A stretch of DNA of 58,832 bases from Deltaproteobacteria bacterium. GTDB lineage: Bacteria > Desulfobacterota > Desulfarculia > Adiutricales > JAFDHD01. Position numbers and translations under genes: made by a program. The notes under the pieces were generated by a model. The model searched no databases. It was not told the origin of the DNA and saw only the letters and a list, made by a program, of their open reading frames with translations. Where the stretch lies: NCBI GenBank assembly GCA_019308995.1, contig JAFDHD010000010.1, positions 1-58,832 on the forward strand. Direction: 5' to 3'. This document shows positions 1-7,933 of the stretch, piece by piece; position 1 is the stretch's first letter, and every line of letters starts with the position of its first letter.

Positions 1-320
1 GCCGCCTTTTTCTGGTTCGATTCGCACAGGGTGACGGTCCAGCTCGGGCGGACAGTCTTGAGCACCAGCCCGGGCAGGCCCGCGCCTGAACCCAGGTCGA
101 GGACTCTCAAGGGGCCTTGAGGCAGAAAAGGCAGCGGGGCCAGGCTGTCGGCCAGGTGCCGCACCACCGTATCGGCCGGGGTGGAGGGGCCGATGAGGTT
201 GATCTTTTTGTTCCAGAGAATGAGTTCAGAGAGATAGGTCAGGAGCATGGAGACCTGGGCGTGGTCTAACTTAAGGCCCAGTTTTTGAGCGGCTTTGATG
301 AGAAGCCTGTCCAGAGGCAT
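1..320 (-). CDS. rsmG: 16S rRNA (guanine-527-N7)-methyltransferase RsmG, 3' part outside window
   Basis: RsmG (GidB) methylates G527 of 16S rRNA using S-adenosylmethionine. Only the first 106 codons are in the window; the gene runs off the left edge. The visible part has the family's N-terminal helical segment and a SAM-binding motif near residues 71-80 (LDLGSGAGLPG), followed by the acidic strand (TLCESN). The start at 318-320 (MPLDRLL) matches the usual family N-terminus. An in-frame ATG at 366-368 exists, but it would place the parS palindrome inside the coding sequence and has no ribosome-binding site. The gene is last in the rpmH-to-rsmG series, and parA/parB commonly follow it. Confidence 0.93.
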   Translation of the reverse strand, partial: MPLDRLLIKAAQKLGLKLDHAQVSMLLTYLSELILWNKKINLIGPSTPADTVVRHLADSLAPLPFLPQGPLRVLDLGSGAGLPGLVLKTVRPSWTVTLCESNQKKA

Positions 321-338
321 GGCCTGCCAGTTTTTTTC

Positions 339-354
339 TGTTTCACGTGAAACA
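339..354. promoter_or_regulatory. parS centromere site (ParB binding)
   Basis: The 16-bp perfect palindrome TGTTTCACGTGAAACA equals the bacterial parS consensus bound by ParB (Spo0J). It lies about 20 bp upstream of the rsmG start. parS sites typically cluster near the replication origin and the parAB operon, which fits an origin-proximal window. No second copy was seen by eye. Confidence 0.93.
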
Positions 355-384
355 TTTCGGTGTGTCATAGTTTTATTTCATTTA

Positions 385-422
385 TTCAGGGGGGAGCTTT
401 TTAATAAAAAGTTCCCCCCTGA
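385..422. repeat. Palindromic repeat, copy 1 of dispersed family
   Basis: Perfect 11-bp arms, TTCAGGGGGGA and TCCCCCCTGAA, enclose an A/T-rich centre that can also pair (agctttttaa / aaaaagtt). The same arms occur at 26096-26133. It lies between mnmE and rsmG and could end or attenuate transcription on either strand. Confidence 0.8.
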
Positions 423-445
423 AACCCCCCTCAAAAATTTTCAAC

Positions 446-479
446 AGGGGCTGCGGCGGCGTGTGTCGCCGCAGCCCTG
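446..479. repeat. GC-rich hairpin between mnmE and rsmG
   Basis: Complementary arms around ggggctgcggcg and cgccgcagccc enclose a short gtgtgt-type loop, giving a strong stem. It sits between two other palindromes in the 233-bp mnmE-rsmG gap. It may be an RNA hairpin separating the two genes or part of a composite repeat. Confidence 0.6.
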
Positions 480-502
480 ACAGTTTTTTGGGAGGGGGCT
501 TG

Positions 503-537
503 GGGGAACCGTTTTTTTTCAAAAAAAGGGTTCCTCC
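503..537. repeat. Palindromic repeat, copy 2 of dispersed family (diverged)
   Basis: Arms of the type ggggaacc and ggttcctcc enclose T8 and A7 runs that pair with each other. The plan matches the 385-422 repeat. It lies about 16 bp beyond the mnmE stop, so it could act as the mnmE terminator. Confidence 0.65.
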
Positions 538-553
538 AATGATTTCCCCCAAC

Positions 554-1951
554 TCACTTACCCAGGCAAAATTTTTCAAAAATCCGGTCCAGGATCTCAT
601 CCGTAGTGGTCTGGCCGGTGATAAGGCCGATTGCGTCCAGGGTTGACCTGATCTCCAGGGCAATCAGTTCAGGCGCCAGGTCCTGTTTAAGGCCCTGGAT
701 GGCGCGCCTCAGAGGCGACCTGGCCTGCTGAAGCGCCTGTTTATGCCTGAGGTTTGGCGCCAGGTGAGGCACATGGTTCGGGCTGGTCCGGCCGCCGGTT
801 ACATTTTCAAAGATCTGGGCCTTCAGTTCGGCCAGGCCCTCGCCGGTCTTGGCGGAAACGGACAGGGCCGGAATCGAACCCAGGAGCTCCTGAGCCTCCG
901 GCATGGAAAAGGCCGGGGCCAGGTCGGCCTTGTTCAGGACAGCAATGGTGTGATCGTTCCGGGTCAGGGAAAGGATGCGCCGATCCTCGTGGCTCAAGGG
1001 CTGGCTCCGGTCCAGGACGAACAGCACCAGGTCGGCCGCGGCCAGCCGGGCCGCGGCTCGCCGCTGTCCTTCGGCCTCAGCCTCGTCTCTGGCCGTTGCT
1101 TCCAGACCGGCCGTGTCTACCAGGGTCATGGGCACGCCTTCGATGAGGGCCTCGACCTCGATGACGTCCCGCGTCGTGCCCGGGGTGGGGGTAACGATGG
1201 CGCGTTCATCCCTGGCGAGCCGGTTCAGCAGGCTGGACTTGCCCACGTTCGGCCGCCCGATGATGGCGGCCTGAAGGCCCTCGCGATAGATGCGGCCGGA
1301 TTCATAGGCCATAAGGAGCCTGTCCAGGGGCCCCAGAACCTCATCTGTCAATCTGCTCGCCGCCTCCGCGCCCTGGATGATCTCGGCGTCTTCGTCCGGG
1401 AAATCCAGGGCGACCTCAAGATGAGCCAGGACGTCAATTAGAGGTTCTTTGAGCGCTTCCACTTCCTGTTGGAGTTCGCCGCTGAGCTGGGCCAGGGCCA
1501 GGTCGGCCTCAGCCTGGCTGCGCGCCGCCACCAGTTCGGCCACGGCCTCGGCCTGGGAGAGGTCAATGCGGCCGGCCAGAAAGGCGCGTCTGGTAAACTC
1601 CCCAGGCTCGGCCATGCGGGCCCCGGCGGCCAGGACCAGGTCCAGGATGCGACGGGTTACGACCGGCCCGCCGTGCGCATTGATCTCAACCACATCCTCA
1701 CGGGTGTAGGTGTGGGGGCTGCGCATACAGGAGCAGAGGACCTGATCCACGGCGCGGTTCGTTTCAGGGTCAACGATCTCTCCGAGGTAGAGCTTATGGA
1801 ACGCAAGCGGATGGCGGGACCCGGTCGGCCGAAAAATTTTTGCAATAATGCTCAAGCTGTCCGGGCCGGAGAGGCGGACGATGGCGATGCCACCCGGGCC
1901 GACGGCCGTGGAGATGGCCGCGATGGTGGCGGAATGAGGGAGCCGTTCCAT
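554..1951 (-). CDS. mnmE: tRNA modification GTPase MnmE
   Basis: MnmE (TrmE) works with MnmG to place the carboxymethylaminomethyl group on U34 of certain tRNAs, in the cytoplasm, using GTP hydrolysis and 5,10-methylene-THF. The 465-residue protein has the N-terminal folate-binding domain (start MERLPHSATIAAIST). A G domain is inserted in the helical domain, with a P-loop at residues 232-240 (GRPNVGKSS), DTAGLE near 279 and NKAD as the G4 motif. The C-terminus is the diagnostic CLGK, whose Cys is required for modification. Length is normal. It belongs to the rnpA-yidC-jag-mnmE-rsmG series conserved near many bacterial origins. Confidence 0.97.
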   Translation of the reverse strand: MERLPHSATIAAISTAVGPGGIAIVRLSGPDSLSIIAKIFRPTGSRHPLAFHKLYLGEIVDPETNRAVDQVLCSCMRSPHTYTREDVVEINAHGGPVVTRRILDLVLAAGARMAEPGEFTRRAFLAGRIDLSQAEAVAELVAARSQAEADLALAQLSGELQQEVEALKEPLIDVLAHLEVALDFPDEDAEIIQGAEAASRLTDEVLGPLDRLLMAYESGRIYREGLQAAIIGRPNVGKSSLLNRLARDERAIVTPTPGTTRDVIEVEALIEGVPMTLVDTAGLEATARDEAEAEGQRRAAARLAAADLVLFVLDRSQPLSHEDRRILSLTRNDHTIAVLNKADLAPAFSMPEAQELLGSIPALSVSAKTGEGLAELKAQIFENVTGGRTSPNHVPHLAPNLRHKQALQQARSPLRRAIQGLKQDLAPELIALEIRSTLDAIGLITGQTTTDEILDRIFEKFCLGK

Positions 1952-2024
1952 ATCGTTGCCCGGGAGTCTTTTGCAGGGTTTTAGACCTTCCTGATGGACG
2001 GTCTAACCAGTCAGCCGTTCTTTT

Positions 2025-3044
2025 CTATTCTTTCGGGGCCTGTGACTCCAGTTCCTCAGAACCGTGATTCGTTTCAAGGTCGGTCAGCTCTTCCTGTGCC
2101 AGGGCGGATTCAGTATCTGGCATGGACGGGGCTTGAGCTTCAAAATCTCCGACCGGCTGTCGGTCTTGAGGGGCGCGGTCTGGGAAGATCATAATTTTCT
2201 TATAATTGCCTTCGCCCTTGCTGCGTGTCGTCAATCCCGATTCGTTTTTAAGGGTCAGGTGGACGATGCGCCGTTCCTGGGCAGAAAGGGCGCTGATGCT
2301 AACCGGCCGCCGGGTGCTGCGGGCCTTGTCGGCCATGCGGTGGGCCAGGTTGATCAAGGCGTCGTGCCGGCGGGTGCGATAATCGCCGGTGTCAACGATG
2401 ACATGGCAGCGCTCTGCCTGGGAGCGGTTCACGATTTTGTTGACCAGGAACTGAAAGGCGTCAAGGGTTACGCCTTTCTTGCCAATGAGCAGGCCGCTGT
2501 TGTCTCCTTGAATATTAAGGATGATGCGGTCATTGATTCTGGAGACGGCCACCGAGGCCTCCAGAGGCATCCTTTCAAGGATACCTTCCAGAACCTCCCG
2601 GGCGTGGGTCATGGCTTCCTCTTCAGGGCCTTGATACACCTCCTCGCCGGGCCCGGGCACGGTAGGCGAAGTCAGCGCTGAAATATCTGGCTGAGGCCTG
2701 GGGCCTGGAATTGGTTCGGTCCGGTGCTCCGGCGCTCTCTTCTCCTTTTTAGGTCCCGGCCGGGGCGTCCGGGCGGTCGTGTCTGTGGCCGGAGCGGATG
2801 AAAAGGGCGGGGCTTCAGGTTTTTCAGGGGCCGCTTTGGGGGTCCTGGTTCCGGGCGGAGCGGAGAGCTTCTCTTCTATGGTGACCTTGATGCGGGCTTT
2901 TTTCCCGGATAGAAGTCCAAAGATTCCGGAAGTGCCGGTGGAAAGGATTTCAAAATTCAGTTCGTCCTTGGCCAGGTGTAATTGACTGCAAGCTTTTTCT
3001 ATGGCCTCTTCAGTGGTTTTTCCTTCAAATTCGATTGTGGGCAT
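2025..3044 (-). CDS. jag: Jag/KhpB RNA-binding protein
   Basis: Jag (KhpB, EloR) is a cytoplasmic RNA-binding protein linked to cell elongation and to the YidC pathway. The order is a Jag-N domain at residues 1-57 (IEFEGKTTEEAIEKA), a Pro/Ala/Glu-rich linker at about 58-135, a KH domain with the loop LIGKKGVTLDA, and an R3H domain (RRHDALINLAHRMADKA). After the R3H domain there is an acidic tail of about 55 residues with no recognisable fold. The gene is 15 bp downstream of yidC and is probably co-transcribed with it. The long linker makes it larger than the usual Gram-positive Jag. Confidence 0.94.
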   Translation of the reverse strand: MPTIEFEGKTTEEAIEKACSQLHLAKDELNFEILSTGTSGIFGLLSGKKARIKVTIEEKLSAPPGTRTPKAAPEKPEAPPFSSAPATDTTARTPRPGPKKEKRAPEHRTEPIPGPRPQPDISALTSPTVPGPGEEVYQGPEEEAMTHAREVLEGILERMPLEASVAVSRINDRIILNIQGDNSGLLIGKKGVTLDAFQFLVNKIVNRSQAERCHVIVDTGDYRTRRHDALINLAHRMADKARSTRRPVSISALSAQERRIVHLTLKNESGLTTRSKGEGNYKKIMIFPDRAPQDRQPVGDFEAQAPSMPDTESALAQEELTDLETNHGSEELESQAPKE

Positions 3045-3059
3045 ATGAGCCTCCGTGTT

Positions 3060-4736
3060 CTAGGACGCGAATTTATTGGTGTAGAATTGTTGGCCGATGG
3101 TAAGCAGGTTATTGACCAGCCAGTAGAGAACCAATCCCGCGGGAAAGTTGAGAAAAATAACGGTGAAAAAGAGGGGCATGAACATCATGATCTTCGCCTG
3201 GGTGGGGTCCCCGGGCATGGGCTGCATTTTTTGCTGAAGAAACATGGTCGCGCCCATGAGCAGGGTCAGGACCGGGATGCCTGACGGTTCCTGCATAAAA
3301 GGGATCTGGAAGGCAAAGTTAAAAAGCCGGTCCGGAGCGGAAAGGTCCTGAATCCAGAGCCAGAAAGGCGCATGCCTCAGTTCGAGCGAGTAATCCAGGA
3401 GGCGATAGAGGGCGATGAAAACCGGTATCTGGATGGCAATGGGCAGGCAGCCCCCCACGGGGTTGACTTTATAACTCCGATATAACTGCATCATCTCCTG
3501 GTTCATGGCCTGCCGGTCATTTTTATATTTTTCCCGCAGTTTCACGACTTTTGGCTGGAGCTTTTGCATCTCCCTCATGGACTTTTGGCTTTTATGCGTC
3601 AGCGGAAAGAAAAGTATCTTAATGAGGATGGTCAGGACGATGATGGTGACCCCGTAGTTCTTCACATACTGGTGCAGCCAAAGCATGAAGACAAGAATAG
3701 GCTTGGCCAGGATATCGAACCAGCCGAAGTAGATCGAACGCACCAGCCCGTTGTTGAGCGACTTGAGCAGCTTGTAGTCCTTGGGGCCGTAATACAGGGC
3801 ATAGCGGTAAGATTTCTCGGTGTGAGGCGCCAGCATGACCGCGGAGTTGATCAGGCTGAGGCGCAGTCCGCGTTCTCCGAGGGGAACGGCCTTGACCTTG
3901 GTCTTGTCCTGTCTTTCCGGCAGAGCCACGGCCAGGAAATACTGATCCTCATATCCGGCCCAGATCAGGGAGTAGTTGCCTTGCTTGATCTTGGCCAGCC
4001 CCTTCTCGATCTTGTCAATCTTTATTTCATGAAGGTCGTCGCCCACCAGGAGACCAAGTCCGGCGAAAGAGTAGCGTTTTTTTCGCTTAAACGCGCTGCT
4101 GGTCAGTTCGAGCACCAGGTTGTCGTCAATGGTCTCTGCGGACAGGTTGCGAAGCATCACCTCCAGGTCTATCAAATACGAGTCATGGTGAAAGGTGAAA
4201 ACCTTGATTACTTCCAGGCCGTCCTTTGTTTCATGGGTGAAGGTCAGCCGCTGCCGCTGACGGGCGGAGTTGACGGTGATGGTTTCCCTGTCCGCAGAAA
4301 AATGGGCCCTGCCAAGTCCGGGCACCGAGTCAGCCAGGAAGTATGTTCGTAAAGGAAAATCCTGCGGCGACTCCACCGTGACCAGCTCCTTGGGCGGAGA
4401 ACCCGGGCTGGTGTCTAGGCGGTATTTATCAAGGGTTAAACTGGTGAGACGGCCGCCGGTCTCGGTAAACCGGGCGGTGTAAAGGTCGGTTTTAACGATA
4501 ACTTCCTTGGCGGAACGATAAACGGTCTCCTGGGGAAGGGGTTTGGTCGTTCGGGTCGGAAACTCCGTTTCCGCTGTTCGGGTGACCGGCGCAGCTCTTT
4601 CACCAGCGCGTTTAGCTATCTCTTCTGAAGGGACTGTAGTAGGCTCTGGGGCCTTAGGCTCAGGCCCGAAGAAATATGACCAGATGACAAAAACAGCAAT
4701 GGAAAGGGCAAACGCCAGTAAAACTCTTTTTTCCAT
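3060..4736 (-). CDS. yidC: Membrane protein insertase YidC
   Basis: YidC inserts and folds inner-membrane proteins, with or without the Sec translocon. The 558-residue form is the long Gram-negative type: one N-terminal transmembrane helix (LLAFALSIAVFVIWSYFF), a large periplasmic beta domain to about residue 340, then the conserved insertase core. The core contains a cytoplasmic helical hairpin rich in Lys/Arg/Gln (MREMQKLQPKVVKLREKYK) and the VNPVGGCLPIAIQIPVFIALY segment. The last helices end at VLYWLVNNLLTIGQQF. It lies between yidD and jag, as in many proteobacteria. Confidence 0.97.
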   Translation of the reverse strand: MEKRVLLAFALSIAVFVIWSYFFGPEPKAPEPTTVPSEEIAKRAGERAAPVTRTAETEFPTRTTKPLPQETVYRSAKEVIVKTDLYTARFTETGGRLTSLTLDKYRLDTSPGSPPKELVTVESPQDFPLRTYFLADSVPGLGRAHFSADRETITVNSARQRQRLTFTHETKDGLEVIKVFTFHHDSYLIDLEVMLRNLSAETIDDNLVLELTSSAFKRKKRYSFAGLGLLVGDDLHEIKIDKIEKGLAKIKQGNYSLIWAGYEDQYFLAVALPERQDKTKVKAVPLGERGLRLSLINSAVMLAPHTEKSYRYALYYGPKDYKLLKSLNNGLVRSIYFGWFDILAKPILVFMLWLHQYVKNYGVTIIVLTILIKILFFPLTHKSQKSMREMQKLQPKVVKLREKYKNDRQAMNQEMMQLYRSYKVNPVGGCLPIAIQIPVFIALYRLLDYSLELRHAPFWLWIQDLSAPDRLFNFAFQIPFMQEPSGIPVLTLLMGATMFLQQKMQPMPGDPTQAKIMMFMPLFFTVIFLNFPAGLVLYWLVNNLLTIGQQFYTNKFAS

Positions 4737-4789
4737 AAGTCGCTCCGTGTATGAACTCTCGAAACCAGCAAGACAGACAGCCCCTTGAT

Positions 4790-5014
4790 TTACGGGACAG
4801 GGTCATAACCGCCAGGATGCCAGGGATGACACTTCAATAGCCTGATCGCAGTTAGCCGAAGCCCTTTCAATGGCCCGTACTTTTCCAGTGCCTGGCAGGC
4901 ATAGCAGGAGCAGGTTGGATGAAAACGACAGCTCGGTGGGAACAAGGGAGAGATAAAATACTGATACGCCTTGATGAAATAAAGAAAGGCCTTTTTAAAG
5001 ACCGTACTGACCAT
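4790..5014 (-). CDS. yidD: Membrane protein insertion efficiency factor YidD
   Basis: YidD is a small membrane-associated protein that helps YidC-dependent insertion. The 74-residue sequence has the family hallmarks: an amphipathic N-terminus ([18 protein letters not shown]), a conserved Cys-containing core ([15 protein letters not shown]), and the C-terminal [14 protein letters not shown]. The gene lies between rnpA (3 bp upstream) and yidC, which is its normal position. Confidence 0.97.
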   Translation of the reverse strand: MVSTVFKKAFLYFIKAYQYFISPLFPPSCRFHPTCSCYACQALEKYGPLKGLRLTAIRLLKCHPWHPGGYDPVP

Positions 5015-5017
5015 GAT

Positions 5018-5365
5018 TCAATGAATCGCTTGCCTGATCAATTCTCTCTGTTCTCTTTCAAACGAGTCGGCGTCCATATCAGCAGCACCTCGGGAAACAA
5101 TGATCAGCAGGTCAAGCCCTGCTGGCAGGAAGTGCTTGTGGGTGCGGAAAAATTCGCGCACGCGCCGTTTGACTCGGTTTCGCTTCACCGCTGAGCCAAC
5201 CTTCTTACTTGCCGTGATTCCAAGACGGGCTTGAGGCAGCTGATTCGGTTTAACCAGTAAAAGAAAGTGGTCGGTCTTAATGCGCCGGCTTGGATTTTTC
5301 GAGACCGCCAGAAAATCTCCCCGTTTTAGCAGACGCTCTTTTTTCGTGAATCGGAACTGTCCCAT
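5018..5365 (-). CDS. rnpA: Ribonuclease P protein component RnpA
   Basis: RnpA is the protein subunit of RNase P, which removes 5' leaders from tRNA precursors. The 115-residue protein is basic and has the RNR signature KRNRVKRRVREFFR near residues 60-73, plus the N-terminal phenylalanines that bind the leader (GDFLAVSKN). Length is typical. It follows rpmH by about 70 bp and almost abuts yidD, the standard rpmH-rnpA-yidD arrangement. Confidence 0.96.
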   Translation of the reverse strand: MGQFRFTKKERLLKRGDFLAVSKNPSRRIKTDHFLLLVKPNQLPQARLGITASKKVGSAVKRNRVKRRVREFFRTHKHFLPAGLDLLIIVSRGAADMDADSFEREQRELIRQAIH

Positions 5366-5435
5366 CTTTTTTAAGGGCAGGCAGCCCCTCTTGGGAAAGC
5401 AATCCTAATTTACTACGTTCCAAAAAGATCTCTGG

Positions 5436-5570
5436 TTACGCTGAAAGCCGTTTTCTGCCTTTGGCCCGTCTATGCTTTATTATCTGCTGGCCTCCTTTGG
5501 TTCTCATTCGGGATAGAAAGCCGTGGGTTCGTTTTCGTTTGATATTGCTCGGCTGAAATGTTCGCTTCAT
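5436..5570 (-). CDS. rpmH: 50S ribosomal protein L34
   Basis: L34 is a 44-residue basic protein of the large ribosomal subunit. The translation starts [18 protein letters not shown], continues with SRMRTKGG and ends KGRKRLSA, a clear match to the universal L34 pattern. The start codon lies at 5568-5570. It heads the minus-strand operon rpmH-rnpA-yidD-yidC-jag-mnmE-rsmG. In many bacteria rpmH diverges directly from dnaA, but here dnaA is about 40 kb away. Confidence 0.97.
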   Translation of the reverse strand: MKRTFQPSNIKRKRTHGFLSRMRTKGGQQIIKHRRAKGRKRLSA

Positions 5571-5950
5571 TTATATCTACGCATCTTTCTTAAAGATTTA
5601 TATGGATTATATACCTAACAGGAAAAAAAATCCATGTCAACGACTTCTTAGGCTTTCGTTTTAAAGTAAAGATAACACCCGTCGCTTCTTAAGGCCCGAG
5701 TCGGCTTCCCTGCCTCTGCCACAGGACAGATTTGCCTTCCTTAGCTTTTCATGGAGGCGACCCGTTTTCTCAGGCAATGCTTATTCATCCGAGCCAGGGC
5801 GGAAAAAACCGTGCTGTCTTGCCTTGCGATAAATAATTTACAATGGCAGGCTCCTGTTTCCGGGCTCGGGTCAAAGATGATAAGCATAGCCGTACGATGG
5901 ACCTTGTGTTAAAATATAATTTATCTTAAGATCAGGTCAGGAGAGGCTTC
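5571..5950. other. Intergenic region between rpmH and the CoA-transferase gene
   Basis: This 380-bp gap holds no gene. Reading toward rpmH, a TTGACA (5635-5640) and a TATAAT (5606-5611) occur, but 23 bp apart, which is too far for a normal sigma-70 pair. One of them probably works with a weaker partner. Reading toward the CoA-transferase gene, a TATAAT occurs at 5915-5920 and an AGGAGAGG ribosome-binding site just before the ATG at 5951. No DnaA-box cluster was recognised. Confidence 0.5.
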
Positions 5951-7855
5951 ATGTCCAATTCCTGGAAGAAGAAGGTGGTTTCCCCGGATCGGGTGCTCGA
6001 AAGGATTAAGCCCGGCATGAGCATTTTTATCGGGACGGGCGTGTCTGAACCTCGGACCATGGTCCAGCACCTCCTGACTTCAGACGCCTCAAACCTCAGG
6101 GACCTGGAACTGATCCAGCTCATGAGCTTTGGGGACGCCATCACCATGGAAGAACGCTACCCTAAAAAATATCGGCTAAAAACCTTTTTTTCAGGGTGGG
6201 TGGCCAGCGAGGCCGTTACCGCGGGCCGGGTGGACCTGATTCCCTGCAATTTTTCGCGCATCCCTCTTCTAATCGAGTCTGGCGCGATCAAGATTGATAT
6301 CGCCTTTGTTCAGATTACACCTCCGGATGACAAGGGCTACGCCAGCATCGGCGTAGCGGTTGATACGGCCAGAAAGGCCATGGACCAAGCGTCTCTGGTG
6401 GTGGGAGAGATCAATGAGCACGTTCCCCACACCATGGGCGACACCTATGTCCACGTTGATGACTTCGATTTGTTAGTGCAGGCGCAAGAGCCGCCCATCA
6501 CCTTTGAACGCTGGCCCCTGGATCCGATTATTAACAAGGTTGCCGCCAACCTAGCCGCCTTGATTGATGATGGCAGCTGCCTGGCCTTTGCCACCGGCCA
6601 TCTGTTTGAAGCCCTGGGAAGGCACCTGACTCACAAAAGGCACCTTGGCATCCATTCTCCATTTTTTACCGACCCGCTTATGGACCTGGTCAACTCCGGC
6701 GCCGTTTCCAACCGGCGCAAGAGCTTCTTCCCGGGCAAGTCTCTTGTGTCTTACGCCCTGGGCACTCCGGAGCTAATGCGCTGGCTTCATCAGAACCCGC
6801 TGGTTGAATTTCAGGGAATAGACGTTGTCGGGGACCCCAGGAACATCGGACTCAATGATAACTTCGTGGCCATCCTGCCCACCCGCAAGGTGGACCTGAC
6901 CGGAAGAATCGCCATGCACATCGGCCGGAGTAACGTGGCTTATGCCATGGGCGAGACCCTGGAAGTTTTTTCCGGGGTGCAGCTTTCCCGCGGCGGGCGT
7001 ATCATCTGCGCCCTGACCAGCCGAAACCTTAAAGGCGAACCAAACGTCCGGGTTTCAATCGAGGACTTCCCCAACCAGATCACCTCGCGCGAGGCCTTGA
7101 ACATGATCGTCACCGAGTACGGGGTCGTCTCTCTCGCCGGCCGGACCGTGCGGGAGCGCGCCCTGGCCTTGATAGATATTTCCCATCCTGACGACAGGGC
7201 CGAACTGGTGCGGCAGGCCAAGGAGGCCAACCTCCTCTACCCGGACCAGATCTACCTCTCAGAGGCCGGACATCGTTATCCTCAGGAAATCACAACCTCA
7301 TACACCTTTAAAGACGACCTCAGCCTTCGCTTTAGAGCCATCAAGCCATCAGATGAAAATGGCATGAGAAAACTGTTCTACCGGTTTTCCGACGAATCGG
7401 TCTATTATCGCTACTTCAGTCCGATCAAGGCCATGCCGCACGCGGAGATGCAGGAATACGTGAATATTGACTACAGCAACACCATGTCCATCGTTGGATT
7501 GCTCGGGCCTGAAGGCGATGGCAATATCGTAGCCGAGGCAAGGTATGTGCGCAACAGGAAGCGTCCCTATGCTGACGTGGCCTTCATCGTAGATGAAGAT
7601 TATCAAGGCAAAGGCATCGCGAGCTTCATGTATGAAACGCTGATCAGGATCGCCCGACAGCGCGGTATCGAAGGGTTTACCGCGGACGTGCTGGGCACGA
7701 ACCGAAGGATGCTGCACGTCTTTGAAAAGGCCGGGTTCCCCATTAAGTCCGTACTGGTCAACGGCGTCTATGAATTGACCATCCCGTTCAGTCATCCCAC
7801 CCAGAAAGACGATAAAGGCAAAACACGGGTTCTCCGGTCCAGGGCCGTCGGTTAA
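5951..7855 (+). CDS. Acetyl-CoA hydrolase/CoA-transferase fused to a GNAT acetyltransferase
   Basis: This is a 634-residue two-domain protein. Residues 1 to about 440 match the acetyl-CoA hydrolase / 4-hydroxybutyrate CoA-transferase family, which moves CoA between carboxylic acids. It has GTGVSEPRTMVQHL near the start, a glycine-rich HIGRSNVAYAMGE region and the late VTEYGVVSLAGRTVRERA segment. Residues about 460-615 form a GNAT N-acetyltransferase domain with the acetyl-CoA motif VDEDYQGKGIASFMYE followed by GTNRRMLHVFEKAGF. Such fusions are known and may couple acyl-CoA level to protein acetylation, but the substrate cannot be read from sequence. AGGAGAGG supports the start. It is transcribed alone and converges on etfA. 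Confidence 0.9.
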   Translation: MSNSWKKKVVSPDRVLERIKPGMSIFIGTGVSEPRTMVQHLLTSDASNLRDLELIQLMSFGDAITMEERYPKKYRLKTFFSGWVASEAVTAGRVDLIPCNFSRIPLLIESGAIKIDIAFVQITPPDDKGYASIGVAVDTARKAMDQASLVVGEINEHVPHTMGDTYVHVDDFDLLVQAQEPPITFERWPLDPIINKVAANLAALIDDGSCLAFATGHLFEALGRHLTHKRHLGIHSPFFTDPLMDLVNSGAVSNRRKSFFPGKSLVSYALGTPELMRWLHQNPLVEFQGIDVVGDPRNIGLNDNFVAILPTRKVDLTGRIAMHIGRSNVAYAMGETLEVFSGVQLSRGGRIICALTSRNLKGEPNVRVSIEDFPNQITSREALNMIVTEYGVVSLAGRTVRERALALIDISHPDDRAELVRQAKEANLLYPDQIYLSEAGHRYPQEITTSYTFKDDLSLRFRAIKPSDENGMRKLFYRFSDESVYYRYFSPIKAMPHAEMQEYVNIDYSNTMSIVGLLGPEGDGNIVAEARYVRNRKRPYADVAFIVDEDYQGKGIASFMYETLIRIARQRGIEGFTADVLGTNRRMLHVFEKAGFPIKSVLVNGVYELTIPFSHPTQKDDKGKTRVLRSRAVG

Positions 7856-7861
7856 AGAAAA

Positions 7862-7897
7862 CAGGCCCTCCTCAAAAACGAATTTGAGGAGGGCCTG
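7862..7897. terminator. Bidirectional terminator between CoA-transferase gene and etfA
   Basis: A perfect 15-bp inverted repeat, caggccctcctcaaa and tttgaggagggcctg, encloses a 6-base loop between two converging genes. A/T-rich flanks on both sides make it a likely shared terminator. Confidence 0.85.
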
Positions 7898-7933
7898 AAT
7901 TACCTGTGGGCTGACGCCCTGTGTTCAGAGGAA

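Noticed and set aside
366-368. Alternative upstream start for rsmG
   Set aside because: It would translate through the parS palindrome, has no ribosome-binding site and adds a tail not seen in RsmG proteins.
743-1441. Plus-strand open frames across mnmE
   Set aside because: They are high-GC shadows of mnmE with no domain or ribosome-binding site. The same holds for the long antisense frames over yidC, purD, alaS and gyrA.
5571-5950. Replication origin next to rpmH
   Set aside because: No DnaA-box cluster was seen and the A/T content is less marked than near dnaA. It is not excluded without a GC-skew plot.
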